Source: Shouchella miscanthi (GTDB lineage: Bacteria > Bacillota > Bacilli > Bacillales > Bacillaceae_D). From it: a DNA stretch of 64,000 nucleotides. Both the position numbers and the translations under genes were made by a program. Under the pieces are notes generated by a model, which made no database searches, was not told the origin of the DNA, and saw only the letters and a program-made list of their open reading frames with translations. Each line of letters begins with the position of its first letter. The first letter of the stretch is position 1. This document shows positions 26,201 to 34,915 of the stretch, piece by piece. The DNA is taken from contig NZ_CP042163.1 of the NCBI RefSeq assembly GCF_007725405.1, forward strand, positions 3,224,001 to 3,288,000, in the 5' to 3' direction.

Positions 26201-27748
26201 TTATTCCCACTCAATTGTGGATGGTGGCTTGCTCGTTACATCGTAGACGATGCGGTTGACGTGTGCAACTTCATTAACAATACGTGTTGAAATGATCTCT
26301 AACACATCCCAAGGAATACGTGCCCAGTCAGATGTCATCCCATCAATGGATGTTACAGCACGAATGCCGACTGTATAGTCATACGTACGTGCGTCACCCA
26401 TAACGCCAACACTTCTCATGTTCGGTAGTGCAGTGAAATACTGCCAAATTTCGCGCTCAAGACCAGCTTTTTTAATCTCTTCACGAAGGATCGCATCACT
26501 TTCGCGAACAATCGTCAGCTTTTCATCTGTAATTTCACCAAGAACACGAATCCCTAAACCTGGTCCTGGGAACGGCTGACGCCAAACGATTTCGTCTGCA
26601 ATGCCTAGCTCAGAACCTAGCGCACGCACTTCGTCTTTAAATAAAGCATTTAAAGGCTCGATTAGCTCAAATTTCATATCTTCTGGTAATCCACCTACAT
26701 TGTGGTGTGATTTTATCGTTTGAGCTGTATCTGTACCTGATTCAATAATATCTGTATAGAGGGTCCCTTGTGCTAAGAAGTCCATTTTCTTGTCTTTTAA
26801 CTTAGCTGCTTCTTCATCAAAAACATAAATAAATTCATTCCCAATAATTTTACGTTTTTGCTCCGGATCTGTTACGCCTCTCAATTTCCCTAAGAAACGA
26901 TCTGCTGCATCGATTTTGACAACGTTCATGTTGAAACCTTCACTAAAGGTTTCCATAACGCTTTCTGCTTCGCCTTTACGTAGCAAGCCGTGGTCAATAA
27001 ACATACACGTTAATTGATCCCCAATTGCTTTATGAAGAAGCACTGCAACAACAGAAGAATCGACGCCACCGCTTAATGCACAAAGCACATGACGGTCGCC
27101 CACTTGCTCACGAATCTTCCTAATCTCTTCTTCAATGAAATTCTCCATTGACCATTCGCCTTTTGCTTTACAGATTTCAAAAGCAAAGTTCTTTAATAAG
27201 TCATTTCCAAATTCGGAGTGACGTACTTCTGGGTGAAATTGTACACCATAAAAGCGTCTTGATTCATCGCTCATTGCAGCTACTGGACATGAAGGGTTCG
27301 ATCCATCAACTGTGAATCCTTCTGGAGGAGCAATAATTTTATCACCATGACTCATCCAAACCGTTTGTTCAATTGGCAACCCTTTAAATAAATCTGATTG
27401 ATTTTCCACTTTTAAAACAGCTTTTCCATACTCACGATGAGATGCTTTTTCAACTTTTCCGCCAAAATGATGGGTCATAAGCTGAACACCATAACAAATA
27501 CCTAGGATTGGAATACCTAACTCATAGATGGCAGGATCGCAAGAAGGTGCTCCTTCTACGTATGCACTATTTGGTCCGCCAGAGAAAATAATTCCAATAG
27601 GATTCATAGCCTTAATTTCTTCGGCAGTGATTTTATGTGAATGTAGCTCACTATAAACCCCTAAATCACGAATTCGTCGTGTAATTAGTTGATTGTACTG
27701 CCCTCCAAAATCAAGGACAACAATCGTTTCATGATTCGTCACTTGCAT
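26201..27748 (-). CDS. guaA: GMP synthase (glutamine-hydrolysing)
   Basis: A 515-residue two-domain enzyme that converts XMP, glutamine and ATP to GMP. The N-terminal class I amidotransferase has nucleophile C85 in GICYGVQL and the HPE motif in [11 protein letters not shown]. The synthetase domain has the ATP pyrophosphatase loop LSGGVDSSV, and the C terminus ends in the conserved PSTIEWE. ATG 27748 follows AAAGGGTGG; the GTG three codons earlier overlaps it. It follows the moxR-DUF58-transglutaminase genes as in B. subtilis yeaC-yeaD-yebA-guaA. No purine riboswitch is evident upstream. Confidence 0.97.
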   Translation of the reverse strand: MQVTNHETIVVLDFGGQYNQLITRRIRDLGVYSELHSHKITAEEIKAMNPIGIIFSGGPNSAYVEGAPSCDPAIYELGIPILGICYGVQLMTHHFGGKVEKASHREYGKAVLKVENQSDLFKGLPIEQTVWMSHGDKIIAPPEGFTVDGSNPSCPVAAMSDESRRFYGVQFHPEVRHSEFGNDLLKNFAFEICKAKGEWSMENFIEEEIRKIREQVGDRHVLCALSGGVDSSVVAVLLHKAIGDQLTCMFIDHGLLRKGEAESVMETFSEGFNMNVVKIDAADRFLGKLRGVTDPEQKRKIIGNEFIYVFDEEAAKLKDKKMDFLAQGTLYTDIIESGTDTAQTIKSHHNVGGLPEDMKFELIEPLNALFKDEVRALGSELGIADEIVWRQPFPGPGLGIRVLGEITDEKLTIVRESDAILREEIKKAGLEREIWQYFTALPNMRSVGVMGDARTYDYTVGIRAVTSIDGMTSDWARIPWDVLEIISTRIVNEVAHVNRIVYDVTSKPPSTIEWE

Positions 27749-27791
27749 CTTATCCACCCTTTACCATATAATCTATCTTTTATTTAAAAAG

Positions 27792-27881
27792 TTAAGAAGC
27801 TTCCCATGCAAACAAAACGGCTACAAAAACAATGAATGACGCTCCATTGAATTGCAGCCCTAACGTTGCGCTAGCTTTCAA
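27792..27881 (-). pseudogene. Small membrane-protein frame upstream of guaA, possibly frameshifted
   Basis: On the minus strand a 29-codon frame with a strong transmembrane span (LQFNGASFIVFVAVLFAW) ends at 27792. In this frame it can only begin at a TTG that overlaps its own weak ribosome site. A frame with better starts (TTG 27922 or ATG 27901) runs into it but stops one base out of register at an A5 run near 27890. One extra A would make a 36- to 43-residue membrane protein. Either the gene is broken or a non-standard start is used. Confidence 0.35.
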
Positions 27882-27953
27882 ACTCTTTTTAGTATGTGCA
27901 TTCTTTCATACAGTTCATTCAAATTTAATCATAACAAGCAAGTAAACGATCGG

Positions 27954-30134
27954 TCAAGAAGTGATTTGATTCAGCATCTTTTTCCAATTTTCATCAAATT
28001 TATTTTTATCGAACCGTTGGTTATCGTGACTATAAATATACCGTTCATACACCTCTACCAAACGCATCATTGTTCGATCCTCTAAGCCTAATTCATTCTC
28101 TACATTATGAGCATATTCTTTCAATGTTTGATGGGATTGTCTCTTGATTCCGTATAGATGCAGTACCCACATTAATCGCTCAAATGACGTCGCATAGTCG
28201 TCTACCGTTTTAGCCGTTTGTTGTTTTGCCTTAATATAGCGTATTGCAAACGTTTTTCTAAAAAGAAACACGACAATCGCTCCTACAAGTGCAAGTGCTA
28301 AACTACCAAAAACAAAAAGACCGGTTGTTCCACGCTCTGTTTGCGCAGATGTCTCTGCCACTTCATCCTCTTGAACGTCTTCTTGCTGGCTTTCTTCTTG
28401 CTGTTCTTCTGAATCATTTTGATCTTCTGAAGTCGGAATGTCTTCAGCTTCATCTACATTTGAATCCACTTGTTCTTGTTCAAATTCAAATCCAGAAAAA
28501 CTGGGTGTTGGTTCAAATGAAACCCATCCAGCACTTGGAAAATACACTTCAACCCATGAATGCGCGTTGTTGTTTGAAATTAAATATTCCTCGTATTCAT
28601 CATTTACTTCAACTCGTTCTCCTTCAGTAAAGCCTTTTACCCATCGAGTAGGTATATCAAGGGTACGAAGCATGACAGCCATTGCTGTTGAGAAATTATC
28701 ACAATACCCTCTTTGTGTCTCAAACAAAAATTGATCAACATAATCTTGATTTCCACTCGGCACAGGTACATCTTCTGTTTCATACGAGAATGACGGACCA
28801 CGTAAATAGAGCTCAATGGCCATCACTTGATCATAAACCGTGTCTCTACCTTCAGTCAGTTCTTCAGCAAGCTCCCTCACTCTATCGGGCAGGTCATCTG
28901 GTAGTTGCGTGTAAAGATCCATTTCAAGATCAGAGACTTGATCATCTTCTCTTAAACCAGCGACTTGGAACGTTTGCTCATAATACGTTACATCGTATTG
29001 ATTCGGTGGAGCTTGTCCATCTACTAACGTTGCTTGATTGGAAATCGGATGAATGACAATCGCTTCTGATTCACCTGTGTTCATCAGCTCAAGTTCACTG
29101 GACACCAGCTCACCAGGGTAAAAAAGATGGTTAAATCGTTGCTCTCCCTCACCATAAAACTGTAGTTGAGCTTCTTTTTCTTCACGAATAACAGAGATTA
29201 GCTCTTCCTCTTGTAATGGTGGAGTTTGGCCGGTATCATTCGTATCGTCCAAAGAAAGTTCCCAGCCTGAGCCTGTATACACATTTTTCGCCTCCCCTTT
29301 CCAATAAGAGCCTTCCTCTATACGGGCATAAAAGACTGGGGTATCGTCGTCTACAAAACCTCCACCTAACCTACTGTCATCTTCACTGTAGCCAATGCGC
29401 TGAGTTGGTGTACCACCGCTTGAAAAACCGAGGATGGATTCAAGATACGGTACAGGATCAGACCACTGCGGCTCGGGTTTTGGCATCACAAAGCTAATAG
29501 CGGCGGCAGTTAGAATAAAAATGCTGCTAAATGCCATCACCTTACCTAATCGGCCAAAGGAAAAAGCCGTATTTCCTTCCCCATTTTTCAATACTCGCAA
29601 TGTGACAAGTAGTATTAGGCCAACCACAAAAATGCGTACAATAGATGCATCTCCACTATATTCAGTAAAGGAGTCAATCGCACCTACATAAATAATACTT
29701 ACAATTAGAAACAGCAAAATTCTACGAGCATGAATAATCCAGTAATGGAGCAAGTAGCTTAATATTGACAATAAGACAATAAAGAGAAACGTTCTAAAAA
29801 GAGCAGACAATTCGACGACATTTCCTGAAAGAATAAAGACACTGTTTTCAAAGAAGTGTTGTGCCAATAAAGCAAACCAAGAATCCGATGAGCCAGGCTC
29901 AGGTGGGAATAACCAGAACAAGGCACCGATAATGATGACTGCTCTGAGAAAAAACGATACGATCATGGGTAAACGTACTAATGTAACGAGAAAAAATAGC
30001 CCTGAAATGGTAATAAAAGCAGGAATATCGCCGCCATTCGTAATATAAGGAACTGGGTATAGCCATTCTAGCAGCAAAATAAAACCGAGAGCATACAAAA
30101 AAACATCTCGAAATAAAAAGCTTTTAGGCTCCAT
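27954..30134 (-). CDS. Transglutaminase-like membrane protein (TgpA/YebA type)
   Basis: A 726-residue membrane protein. It has an N-terminal block of about six to seven transmembrane segments (1-215), an extracytoplasmic transglutaminase-like domain with the triad in RGYCDNFSTAMAVM (Cys), NNAHSWVEVYF (His) and SFEPTP (Asp position occupied by the usual FEPT), an acidic QEESQQEDVQEDE linker, one more membrane helix and a C-terminal DUF4129-like cytoplasmic part. ATG 30134 follows AAAGGGGTGA and overlaps the DUF58 gene by 11 bases. With the MoxR ATPase and DUF58 protein it forms a conserved, poorly understood module. Confidence 0.9.
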   Translation of the reverse strand: MEPKSFLFRDVFLYALGFILLLEWLYPVPYITNGGDIPAFITISGLFFLVTLVRLPMIVSFFLRAVIIIGALFWLFPPEPGSSDSWFALLAQHFFENSVFILSGNVVELSALFRTFLFIVLLSILSYLLHYWIIHARRILLFLIVSIIYVGAIDSFTEYSGDASIVRIFVVGLILLVTLRVLKNGEGNTAFSFGRLGKVMAFSSIFILTAAAISFVMPKPEPQWSDPVPYLESILGFSSGGTPTQRIGYSEDDSRLGGGFVDDDTPVFYARIEEGSYWKGEAKNVYTGSGWELSLDDTNDTGQTPPLQEEELISVIREEKEAQLQFYGEGEQRFNHLFYPGELVSSELELMNTGESEAIVIHPISNQATLVDGQAPPNQYDVTYYEQTFQVAGLREDDQVSDLEMDLYTQLPDDLPDRVRELAEELTEGRDTVYDQVMAIELYLRGPSFSYETEDVPVPSGNQDYVDQFLFETQRGYCDNFSTAMAVMLRTLDIPTRWVKGFTEGERVEVNDEYEEYLISNNNAHSWVEVYFPSAGWVSFEPTPSFSGFEFEQEQVDSNVDEAEDIPTSEDQNDSEEQQEESQQEDVQEDEVAETSAQTERGTTGLFVFGSLALALVGAIVVFLFRKTFAIRYIKAKQQTAKTVDDYATSFERLMWVLHLYGIKRQSHQTLKEYAHNVENELGLEDRTMMRLVEVYERYIYSHDNQRFDKNKFDENWKKMLNQITS

Positions 30135-31308
30135 AAAATTCACCCCTTTGACGATCCTCAGTATGTTGATATTGGGGGATAAAGACCTGTCCTCCTGCTT
30201 TGCTCACCTCAAAAACGGCTTCTTGTGATAGGGCTTCTGTGGTAACGATAAATACGCGTCGTTGGTGCGAGACGTTTCTTCGAATAACATCTATCGCCAT
30301 TTCTGAATAGCGAGGTGTCACAATGAAACAAATCCCTTGATCCTTTTCTAAATGAGGGAGAGTGGTATCATTAGTGGGGACTGGATTAATTAATGCAAAC
30401 AATCGTAAAGAATGCCTCCAATCGTTGAACGTGACAAAAGTACGAATCCATTCTTGATTGTACACATATATCGTTGTATGAACATGGTCCTGGATGAAAG
30501 CTGCATGAATAGATACAGCCTCTTTTATGCTTTCTTCATATTGTATAGGATCCTCTAGCGCATCCACCTCTTGTGCCACATGTACAATTTCCACATGCTG
30601 GTCTTCTTCTGTTTCAAATTCTTTTGTTAAAAGTCCATTCACACCAGCAGAACGCTTCCAATCAATTTTACTTAAACGATCTCCCGAAATATACGGACGA
30701 ATACTTGAGAGGACATCATCGTGAAAGCCTTTATGGAAATGGTCGGCTTTATTCGCATATGCAAATAACGCTTTTTTATTTGTAATGGGGTAAAAAGCTG
30801 GCGATATCACAATTTCTGTATCGGAATGTAACGTTCGTTTTACACTTATTAACCCAAACAGATCGTTGGCGTGTACAATCGTTTCATTGAATTGATAAAC
30901 CCCACGTTGTAATGCCTTTGCTTCATAAGAGAGCATTAACTGTTTATCGAATGAAAAAGAAAACAGTTGATGGTTTCTCTCCGATACAAATGTTTCAGGT
31001 GTGGTGTCAGACAAATGATAATAGAAGAATGGCGTATAGACAGGTTTTTCTACGATCACATCAATAGTTAGAACTTCTCCAACTTCAATGTTACTTTCCG
31101 TAACCGTTCGCTTTAGCTTTAGTCCAATAATGGATAAGAACGGGATGATACTAGAAAAAAGAAAAACGACGACTAGACCGTAAAATAAAAACCAACTAAC
31201 AAATCCACCTTGAAACATTGCAAAGCTAAACGACAGCAAAAAAATGGCGATGGCAAGAATCCACCTAAAAAGAAAACGGCTCGTTTTGCTTAGCGAGGAG
31301 GTCTTCAT
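30124..31308 (-). CDS. DUF58 domain protein (YeaD-like)
   Basis: A 394-residue protein with two N-terminal transmembrane helices (about 11-65), then a DUF58/von Willebrand A-like domain. The DUF58 hallmark is RPYISGDRLSKIDWKRSA. In other bacteria such proteins pair with MoxR-type ATPases that act as chaperones for complex assembly. ATG 31308 overlaps the moxR stop by 4 bases and its end overlaps the transglutaminase start, so all three are translationally coupled. Confidence 0.9.
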   Translation of the reverse strand: MKTSSLSKTSRFLFRWILAIAIFLLSFSFAMFQGGFVSWFLFYGLVVVFLFSSIIPFLSIIGLKLKRTVTESNIEVGEVLTIDVIVEKPVYTPFFYYHLSDTTPETFVSERNHQLFSFSFDKQLMLSYEAKALQRGVYQFNETIVHANDLFGLISVKRTLHSDTEIVISPAFYPITNKKALFAYANKADHFHKGFHDDVLSSIRPYISGDRLSKIDWKRSAGVNGLLTKEFETEEDQHVEIVHVAQEVDALEDPIQYEESIKEAVSIHAAFIQDHVHTTIYVYNQEWIRTFVTFNDWRHSLRLFALINPVPTNDTTLPHLEKDQGICFIVTPRYSEMAIDVIRRNVSHQRRVFIVTTEALSQEAVFEVSKAGGQVFIPQYQHTEDRQRGEFYGA

Positions 31309-32273
31309 TTCACTTTTTCCTTTTTATCGACTAACGGGACGCGAATATGGGCGATAACGTCCTCTAGCACCGCATCTACCTTTTTCACTTTTAATAGAGA
31401 TTCATTGGTTAATCGGATCCGGTGTCCAAGTACGGATAAAGCAATATCTTTTACATCGTCAGGGCTCACATAATCGCGACCATTAATGAGTGCATTGGCT
31501 TGACTCGCTTTCATAAGCGCAATGGTTGCTCTTGGACTAGCACCGAGCTCGATATCTCGATTGGTTCTTGTAGCATGTATTAGGTTAACAATATACGTTT
31601 TTACACTTTCATGAATAAAAATATCCCGAGCTACCTTTTGCAGTTCAATGACTTGATCTAAATTAATGACAGTTGTAATGGCATCAATTGGATGCTCTCT
31701 TTCAACTCGATTCAGTAATTCCAATTCTTCTTCCACAGTAGGGTACCCAAGATGAATCTTAACTAAAAATCGATCAAGCTGTGCCTCTGGCAAAGGGAAT
31801 GTTCCTGCATATTCAATTGGGTTTTGAGTTGCAAGAACGAAAAAGGGAGCATGAATGTGCATCGTCTCACCATCAACTGTCACATTTCCCTCTTCCAATG
31901 CTTCAAGTAAAGCAGATTGTGTTTTAGGTGAGGTACGATTAATTTCATCGGCAAGTACGACATTTGCCATAATAGGTCCTGGTTTAAATTCAAATAATTG
32001 AGTCTTTTGATTATAAATGGCGGCACCTGTTACATCGGAAGGTAATAAATCTGGTGTAAATTGAATTCGCTTAAATTCTCCACCGATGGTTTTTGCCATT
32101 GCTCGTACAAATACAGTCTTCCCCACACCTGGTACGTCTTCCAGCAGCACGTGACCACCTGCAAGTAAGGCTACTAATGAGAGTTTAATCTCTTTACGCT
32201 TGCCAATAATTACTTTTTCAACGTTATCAATAATTGTGTCTATCGTGTTAATGTACGAATGGAAAGTGGTCAT
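31305..32273 (-). CDS. MoxR-family AAA ATPase (YeaC-like)
   Basis: A 322-residue AAA+ ATPase. Walker A is EDVPGVGKTVFVRA, Walker B is VVLADEINRTSPKTQSALLEAMEE-like (VLADEINR), sensor 1 is ATQNPIEYAGTFPLPEAQLDRF, with the arginine finger region following. This is the MoxR Proper/YeaC subfamily. ATG 32273 aligns with the start of homologues; ATG 32309 is also in frame but has no ribosome site. It leads the operon with DUF58, transglutaminase and possibly guaA. It is thought to act as a metal-insertion or assembly chaperone. Confidence 0.92.
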   Translation of the reverse strand: MTTFHSYINTIDTIIDNVEKVIIGKRKEIKLSLVALLAGGHVLLEDVPGVGKTVFVRAMAKTIGGEFKRIQFTPDLLPSDVTGAAIYNQKTQLFEFKPGPIMANVVLADEINRTSPKTQSALLEALEEGNVTVDGETMHIHAPFFVLATQNPIEYAGTFPLPEAQLDRFLVKIHLGYPTVEEELELLNRVEREHPIDAITTVINLDQVIELQKVARDIFIHESVKTYIVNLIHATRTNRDIELGASPRATIALMKASQANALINGRDYVSPDDVKDIALSVLGHRIRLTNESLLKVKKVDAVLEDVIAHIRVPLVDKKEKVK

Positions 32274-32479
32274 GAATCCTGTTGTCCCCCTATAACTGCA
32301 CTTTTTCATATTGTACCATCTTCATCTTGTAGAATAATAGTAGCAGACTCGCAACATCCTCATTTACATGTACCCTATTATCAATTGTATTCGCAATAAG
32401 ATTAAGTCAATGTCCTATCTATACAACGTGATCATCATTTAATCTTAAAAGCCCTATTTAGTAAGAGAAAAAGGATAAG

Positions 32480-32540
32480 CGGCGCTTAAATGGTGAGGCA
32501 GCACCGCCGAAGTAGGTTGAGGATGAGAACTCCTCTTTAT
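32480..32540 (+). ncRNA. Unassigned structured element
   Basis: CGGC (about 32480-32483) pairs with GCCG (32505-32508), enclosing GGTG-AGGCAG-CACC. A second hairpin GAGGA/TCCTC (32519-32535) is followed by TTTATT on the plus strand. The phrase GCACCGCCGAAG recalls parts of known riboswitches, but the rest does not fit. It lies between the thioredoxin-like gene and moxR, both on the minus strand. It may be a small RNA or only a chance fold. Confidence 0.3.
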
Positions 32541-32564
32541 TAAGATGCTTATTTTTACAATCCG

Positions 32565-33122
32565 TTACAATTGGCGAAAGACTTGCACTAAGTCTTTTTC
32601 AATCGTTGCCCACGTAGTTTCCTGTTTAAACAGTTGATGCATTTTTGGAATGAACGTCTCTTTAAACGCAAGCTCATATTGAGGAGAATCTTTTTCAGGT
32701 AACAAAGCCTTATAGTTTGAAACGATTTCCTCTACCGCTGCAGCCCTCGGTCCCCATTTCGCTATTTCTTCCCCTTTTTCGTTTATAAAAATGATAATCG
32801 GTATTGAACGGGCTGTTCCGTTCGTTAAATAACGATCCATTAATTCTACATTCTCATCGCGAATTAAAAACCGGCACTCCATTAAGCTATTGTTTGCTAA
32901 CTTTAGCAAAATCGGAATATTCACCATGGCATCCCCACACCAATCAGCAGTTAGCACGATGGCTTTTATTCCTTTTCCTGTGACAGCTTGTGTAACATTC
33001 TCAGCTTCTTGACTCAATTGATACGTATGGTATATCGACCGTAACGTCTCTTGATTTACTTGCATCGATTCGACATATTCTTGAGCAGTCATTCCTTTTT
33101 TAAACCATTCGAATAAATTCAC
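32565..33122 (-). CDS. Thioredoxin-family protein with a single-cysteine WCGDA site
   Basis: A 185-residue thioredoxin-fold protein. The active-site loop reads TADWCGDAMVNIP, so the second redox cysteine is replaced by alanine; the cis-proline region is ARSIPIIIF. Proteins of this type (Thioredoxin_9-like) are common in Bacilli and cannot form the usual CxxC disulfide. The start is GTG 33122 behind AAAGGAG; upstream in-frame ATGs overlap that site. No signal peptide is present. It is a single gene of unknown role, possibly a monothiol redox or bacillithiol-linked protein. Confidence 0.82.
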   Translation of the reverse strand: MNLFEWFKKGMTAQEYVESMQVNQETLRSIYHTYQLSQEAENVTQAVTGKGIKAIVLTADWCGDAMVNIPILLKLANNSLMECRFLIRDENVELMDRYLTNGTARSIPIIIFINEKGEEIAKWGPRAAAVEEIVSNYKALLPEKDSPQYELAFKETFIPKMHQLFKQETTWATIEKDLVQVFRQL

Positions 33123-33282
33123 TATAGATACTCCTTTACCGTTCATCATTTGGCTATAGTTTACCACAGTTTCAATGCTTAAGCCCCAAGAATGATTGCA
33201 GACGTTTTTTTCTTACAGAATCGGTTATAATTCCTCTTCTTTTCACACACACTATTGAAAAATGAGGAGGAGTAATTATAAA

Positions 33283-34230
33283 ATGGGTCACCTAAAGAAA
33301 ACGATTGCAATCCTATCCTTTGTTATGCTACTTCTTGGGCTACTCATCCAATCGTCTCACCCCGTTGAAGCGAAAAATGATCGCCCTTTTTCCTTTGTAT
33401 GGATGTCCGATACACAATACTACTCACAGAAATACCCTTATATTTATGATCAAATGACATCTTGGATTGTTGACCACTCAAAAGAAGAGAATCTTAAGTA
33501 TGTTATACACACTGGGGATATTATCGACCGAATGAACAATGAGTTTGAATGGATCCAAGCTGATGTTGCCATGAAGAAACTGGATCAAGCAAATATGCCT
33601 TACGGAGTCCTAGCTGGCAATCACGACATCAATCATAACGATCGCGATTATACTTTGTTCAAAACCTACTTTGGGGAAGAGCGCTTTAAACCGATGAAAG
33701 CATTTAAAGGATCGTACCAGAACAATGAGGCTCACTACGATATAATAGAAGTAAACCGACATAAAATCCTTATTTTGTACATTGGCTTTGGCTGGAATCA
33801 GCAAACCATTTCCTGGGCTGAAGATGTGTTACAGACGCACCCTGATCATCCTGTCATACTAGCAACTCATCGGTATTTACAAGTTGATGGACAGCGCTCG
33901 AAAGATGGCGAAACACTCTTTAGAAAACTTGTCATGCCTTATGAAAATGTTCAGCTTGTACTGAGCGGACACTACCATGGACATGCACAGCGGTTTGATA
34001 GATTGGATCAAGATGGGGACGGTATAAACGAACGAATGGTTGTTCAATTGTTATCTGATTATCAAAGCTATGATAAAGGCGGTAACGGATTTATGAGAAT
34101 CTTAACGTTTCATCCTGCTACTTCTTCAGTAGCCATTCGAACATATTCACCATTCACAGGTGAACATTTACTTGAAGATGAAGAATTCCAAAAAATTCCA
34201 ATGAGTTTTCATTTTCCATTTGCTTTTTAA
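33283..34230 (+). CDS. Secreted metallophosphoesterase
   Basis: A 315-residue calcineurin-like phosphoesterase with a signal peptide (KK, hydrophobic core to about residue 25, then VEA before KNDRPF). The metal motifs are WMSDTQYY, HTGDIID, LAGNHDIN, ATHRYL and LSGHYHGHAQR. ATG 33283 follows GAGGAGGAG. It probably releases phosphate from an extracellular substrate. The monocistronic gene is followed 83 bases later by the small glycine-rich gene. Confidence 0.87.
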   Translation: MGHLKKTIAILSFVMLLLGLLIQSSHPVEAKNDRPFSFVWMSDTQYYSQKYPYIYDQMTSWIVDHSKEENLKYVIHTGDIIDRMNNEFEWIQADVAMKKLDQANMPYGVLAGNHDINHNDRDYTLFKTYFGEERFKPMKAFKGSYQNNEAHYDIIEVNRHKILILYIGFGWNQQTISWAEDVLQTHPDHPVILATHRYLQVDGQRSKDGETLFRKLVMPYENVQLVLSGHYHGHAQRFDRLDQDGDGINERMVVQLLSDYQSYDKGGNGFMRILTFHPATSSVAIRTYSPFTGEHLLEDEEFQKIPMSFHFPFAF

Positions 34231-34313
34231 CATATCGCCCAAATTCCATTCCGCGTTCACCTTTTTAAGTGTACAGCCATATTGTGTACTAACCAAGAAA
34301 GGTGGTGCTTAAT

Positions 34314-34556
34314 ATGAGCTATTATCAAGCTGGTTACGGAAATCCTTGTTGTCCTCCACCACCTTGTGGAGGATATGGTTACGGTCCAGGTCCAGGCGGT
34401 TACGGACCTGGATACGGTGGGTACGGTGGTGGCTGGGCTATTGGCATTGTCGTCGTACTGTTCATCCTTATCATTATTATTGGTGGGGCTGGCTTCTGGG
34501 GTGGCGGCTTTGGTGCTGGTGGTTATGGCCCAGGCCCAGGTGGTAAACCTTGCTAA
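34314..34556 (+). CDS. YjcZ-type glycine-rich sporulation protein
   Basis: An 80-residue protein with a glycine/tyrosine-rich N-terminal half (GGYGYGPGPGGYGPGYGG), a single hydrophobic segment (AIGIVVVLFILIIIIGGAGF) and a glycine-rich tail. The hydrophobic signature with VVLFILxIIxG marks the YjcZ family of small sporulation proteins. ATG 34314 follows AAAGGTGGTG. It faces a second glycine/tyrosine-rich gene and shares its terminator. The role is likely in the spore coat or membrane. Confidence 0.78.
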   Translation: MSYYQAGYGNPCCPPPPCGGYGYGPGPGGYGPGYGGYGGGWAIGIVVVLFILIIIIGGAGFWGGGFGAGGYGPGPGGKPC

Positions 34557-34594
34557 CAAAAAGACATCAGCACATGTGCTGATGTCTTTTTGTT
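34555..34594. terminator. Perfect bidirectional terminator
   Basis: AACAAAAAGACATCAGCAC and its exact complement form an uninterrupted 19-base-pair stem serving both convergent glycine-rich genes. Confidence 0.93.
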
Positions 34595-34838
34595 AATAAT
34601 AGTATCCTCCGCCATACGGTGGATACCCATACGGTGGATAACCGCCATAGCCATAGCCATAACCGGGACCGCCGCCAAAAAGATAGGGCGCAACAAGCGC
34701 TCCTCCTAAGCCACCAACGAAACCACCTAACAGTGCATTTCCCCCTCCATAAAAGGGTCTTCTACCATAGCCACCGTATCCAAAGGGTCTGCGGAAATCT
34801 TGAGGCGTTTGCCTCATATATCTATATGGTGGATGCAT
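34593..34838 (-). CDS. Glycine/tyrosine-rich small protein, probable spore-coat type
   Basis: An 81-residue protein of low complexity: a basic N-terminal part (MRQTPQDFRRPFGYGGYGRR), a hydrophobic glycine-rich centre (ALLGGFVGGLGGALVAPYL) and a repetitive GGYPPYGYPPYGGGYYY tail. Such proteins are typical of Bacillus spore coat or crust. ATG 34838 follows AGGAGG at 10 bases. It is convergent with the YjcZ-type gene. No specific family was recognised; placement in the coat is inference from composition and neighbour. Confidence 0.72.
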   Translation of the reverse strand: MHPPYRYMRQTPQDFRRPFGYGGYGRRPFYGGGNALLGGFVGGLGGALVAPYLFGGGPGYGYGYGGYPPYGYPPYGGGYYY

Positions 34839-34915
34839 GTGTATGAAACCTCCTAGCCAGTTATGAGGTATACTATGCGGAGACAACCAGGCATGTGCTG
34901 AGCAAAAAGAAAAAT

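Noticed and set aside
27749-27953. Purine riboswitch upstream of guaA
   Set aside because: The conserved purine aptamer core (TATA-stem, paired loops) is not present.
28289-29691. Several plus-strand frames of 85-124 codons
   Set aside because: All lie antisense within the transglutaminase gene, lack ribosome sites and have unnatural composition.
32480-32540. Possible lysine riboswitch because of the GCCGAAG core
   Set aside because: The other conserved L-box segments and the five-stem layout are absent, and the neighbouring genes have no link to lysine.
34346-34596. Arg/Trp-rich and other alternative frames over the glycine-rich gene
   Set aside because: They are by-products of the GGT/GGC repeats of the YjcZ-type gene and have no ribosome sites of their own.
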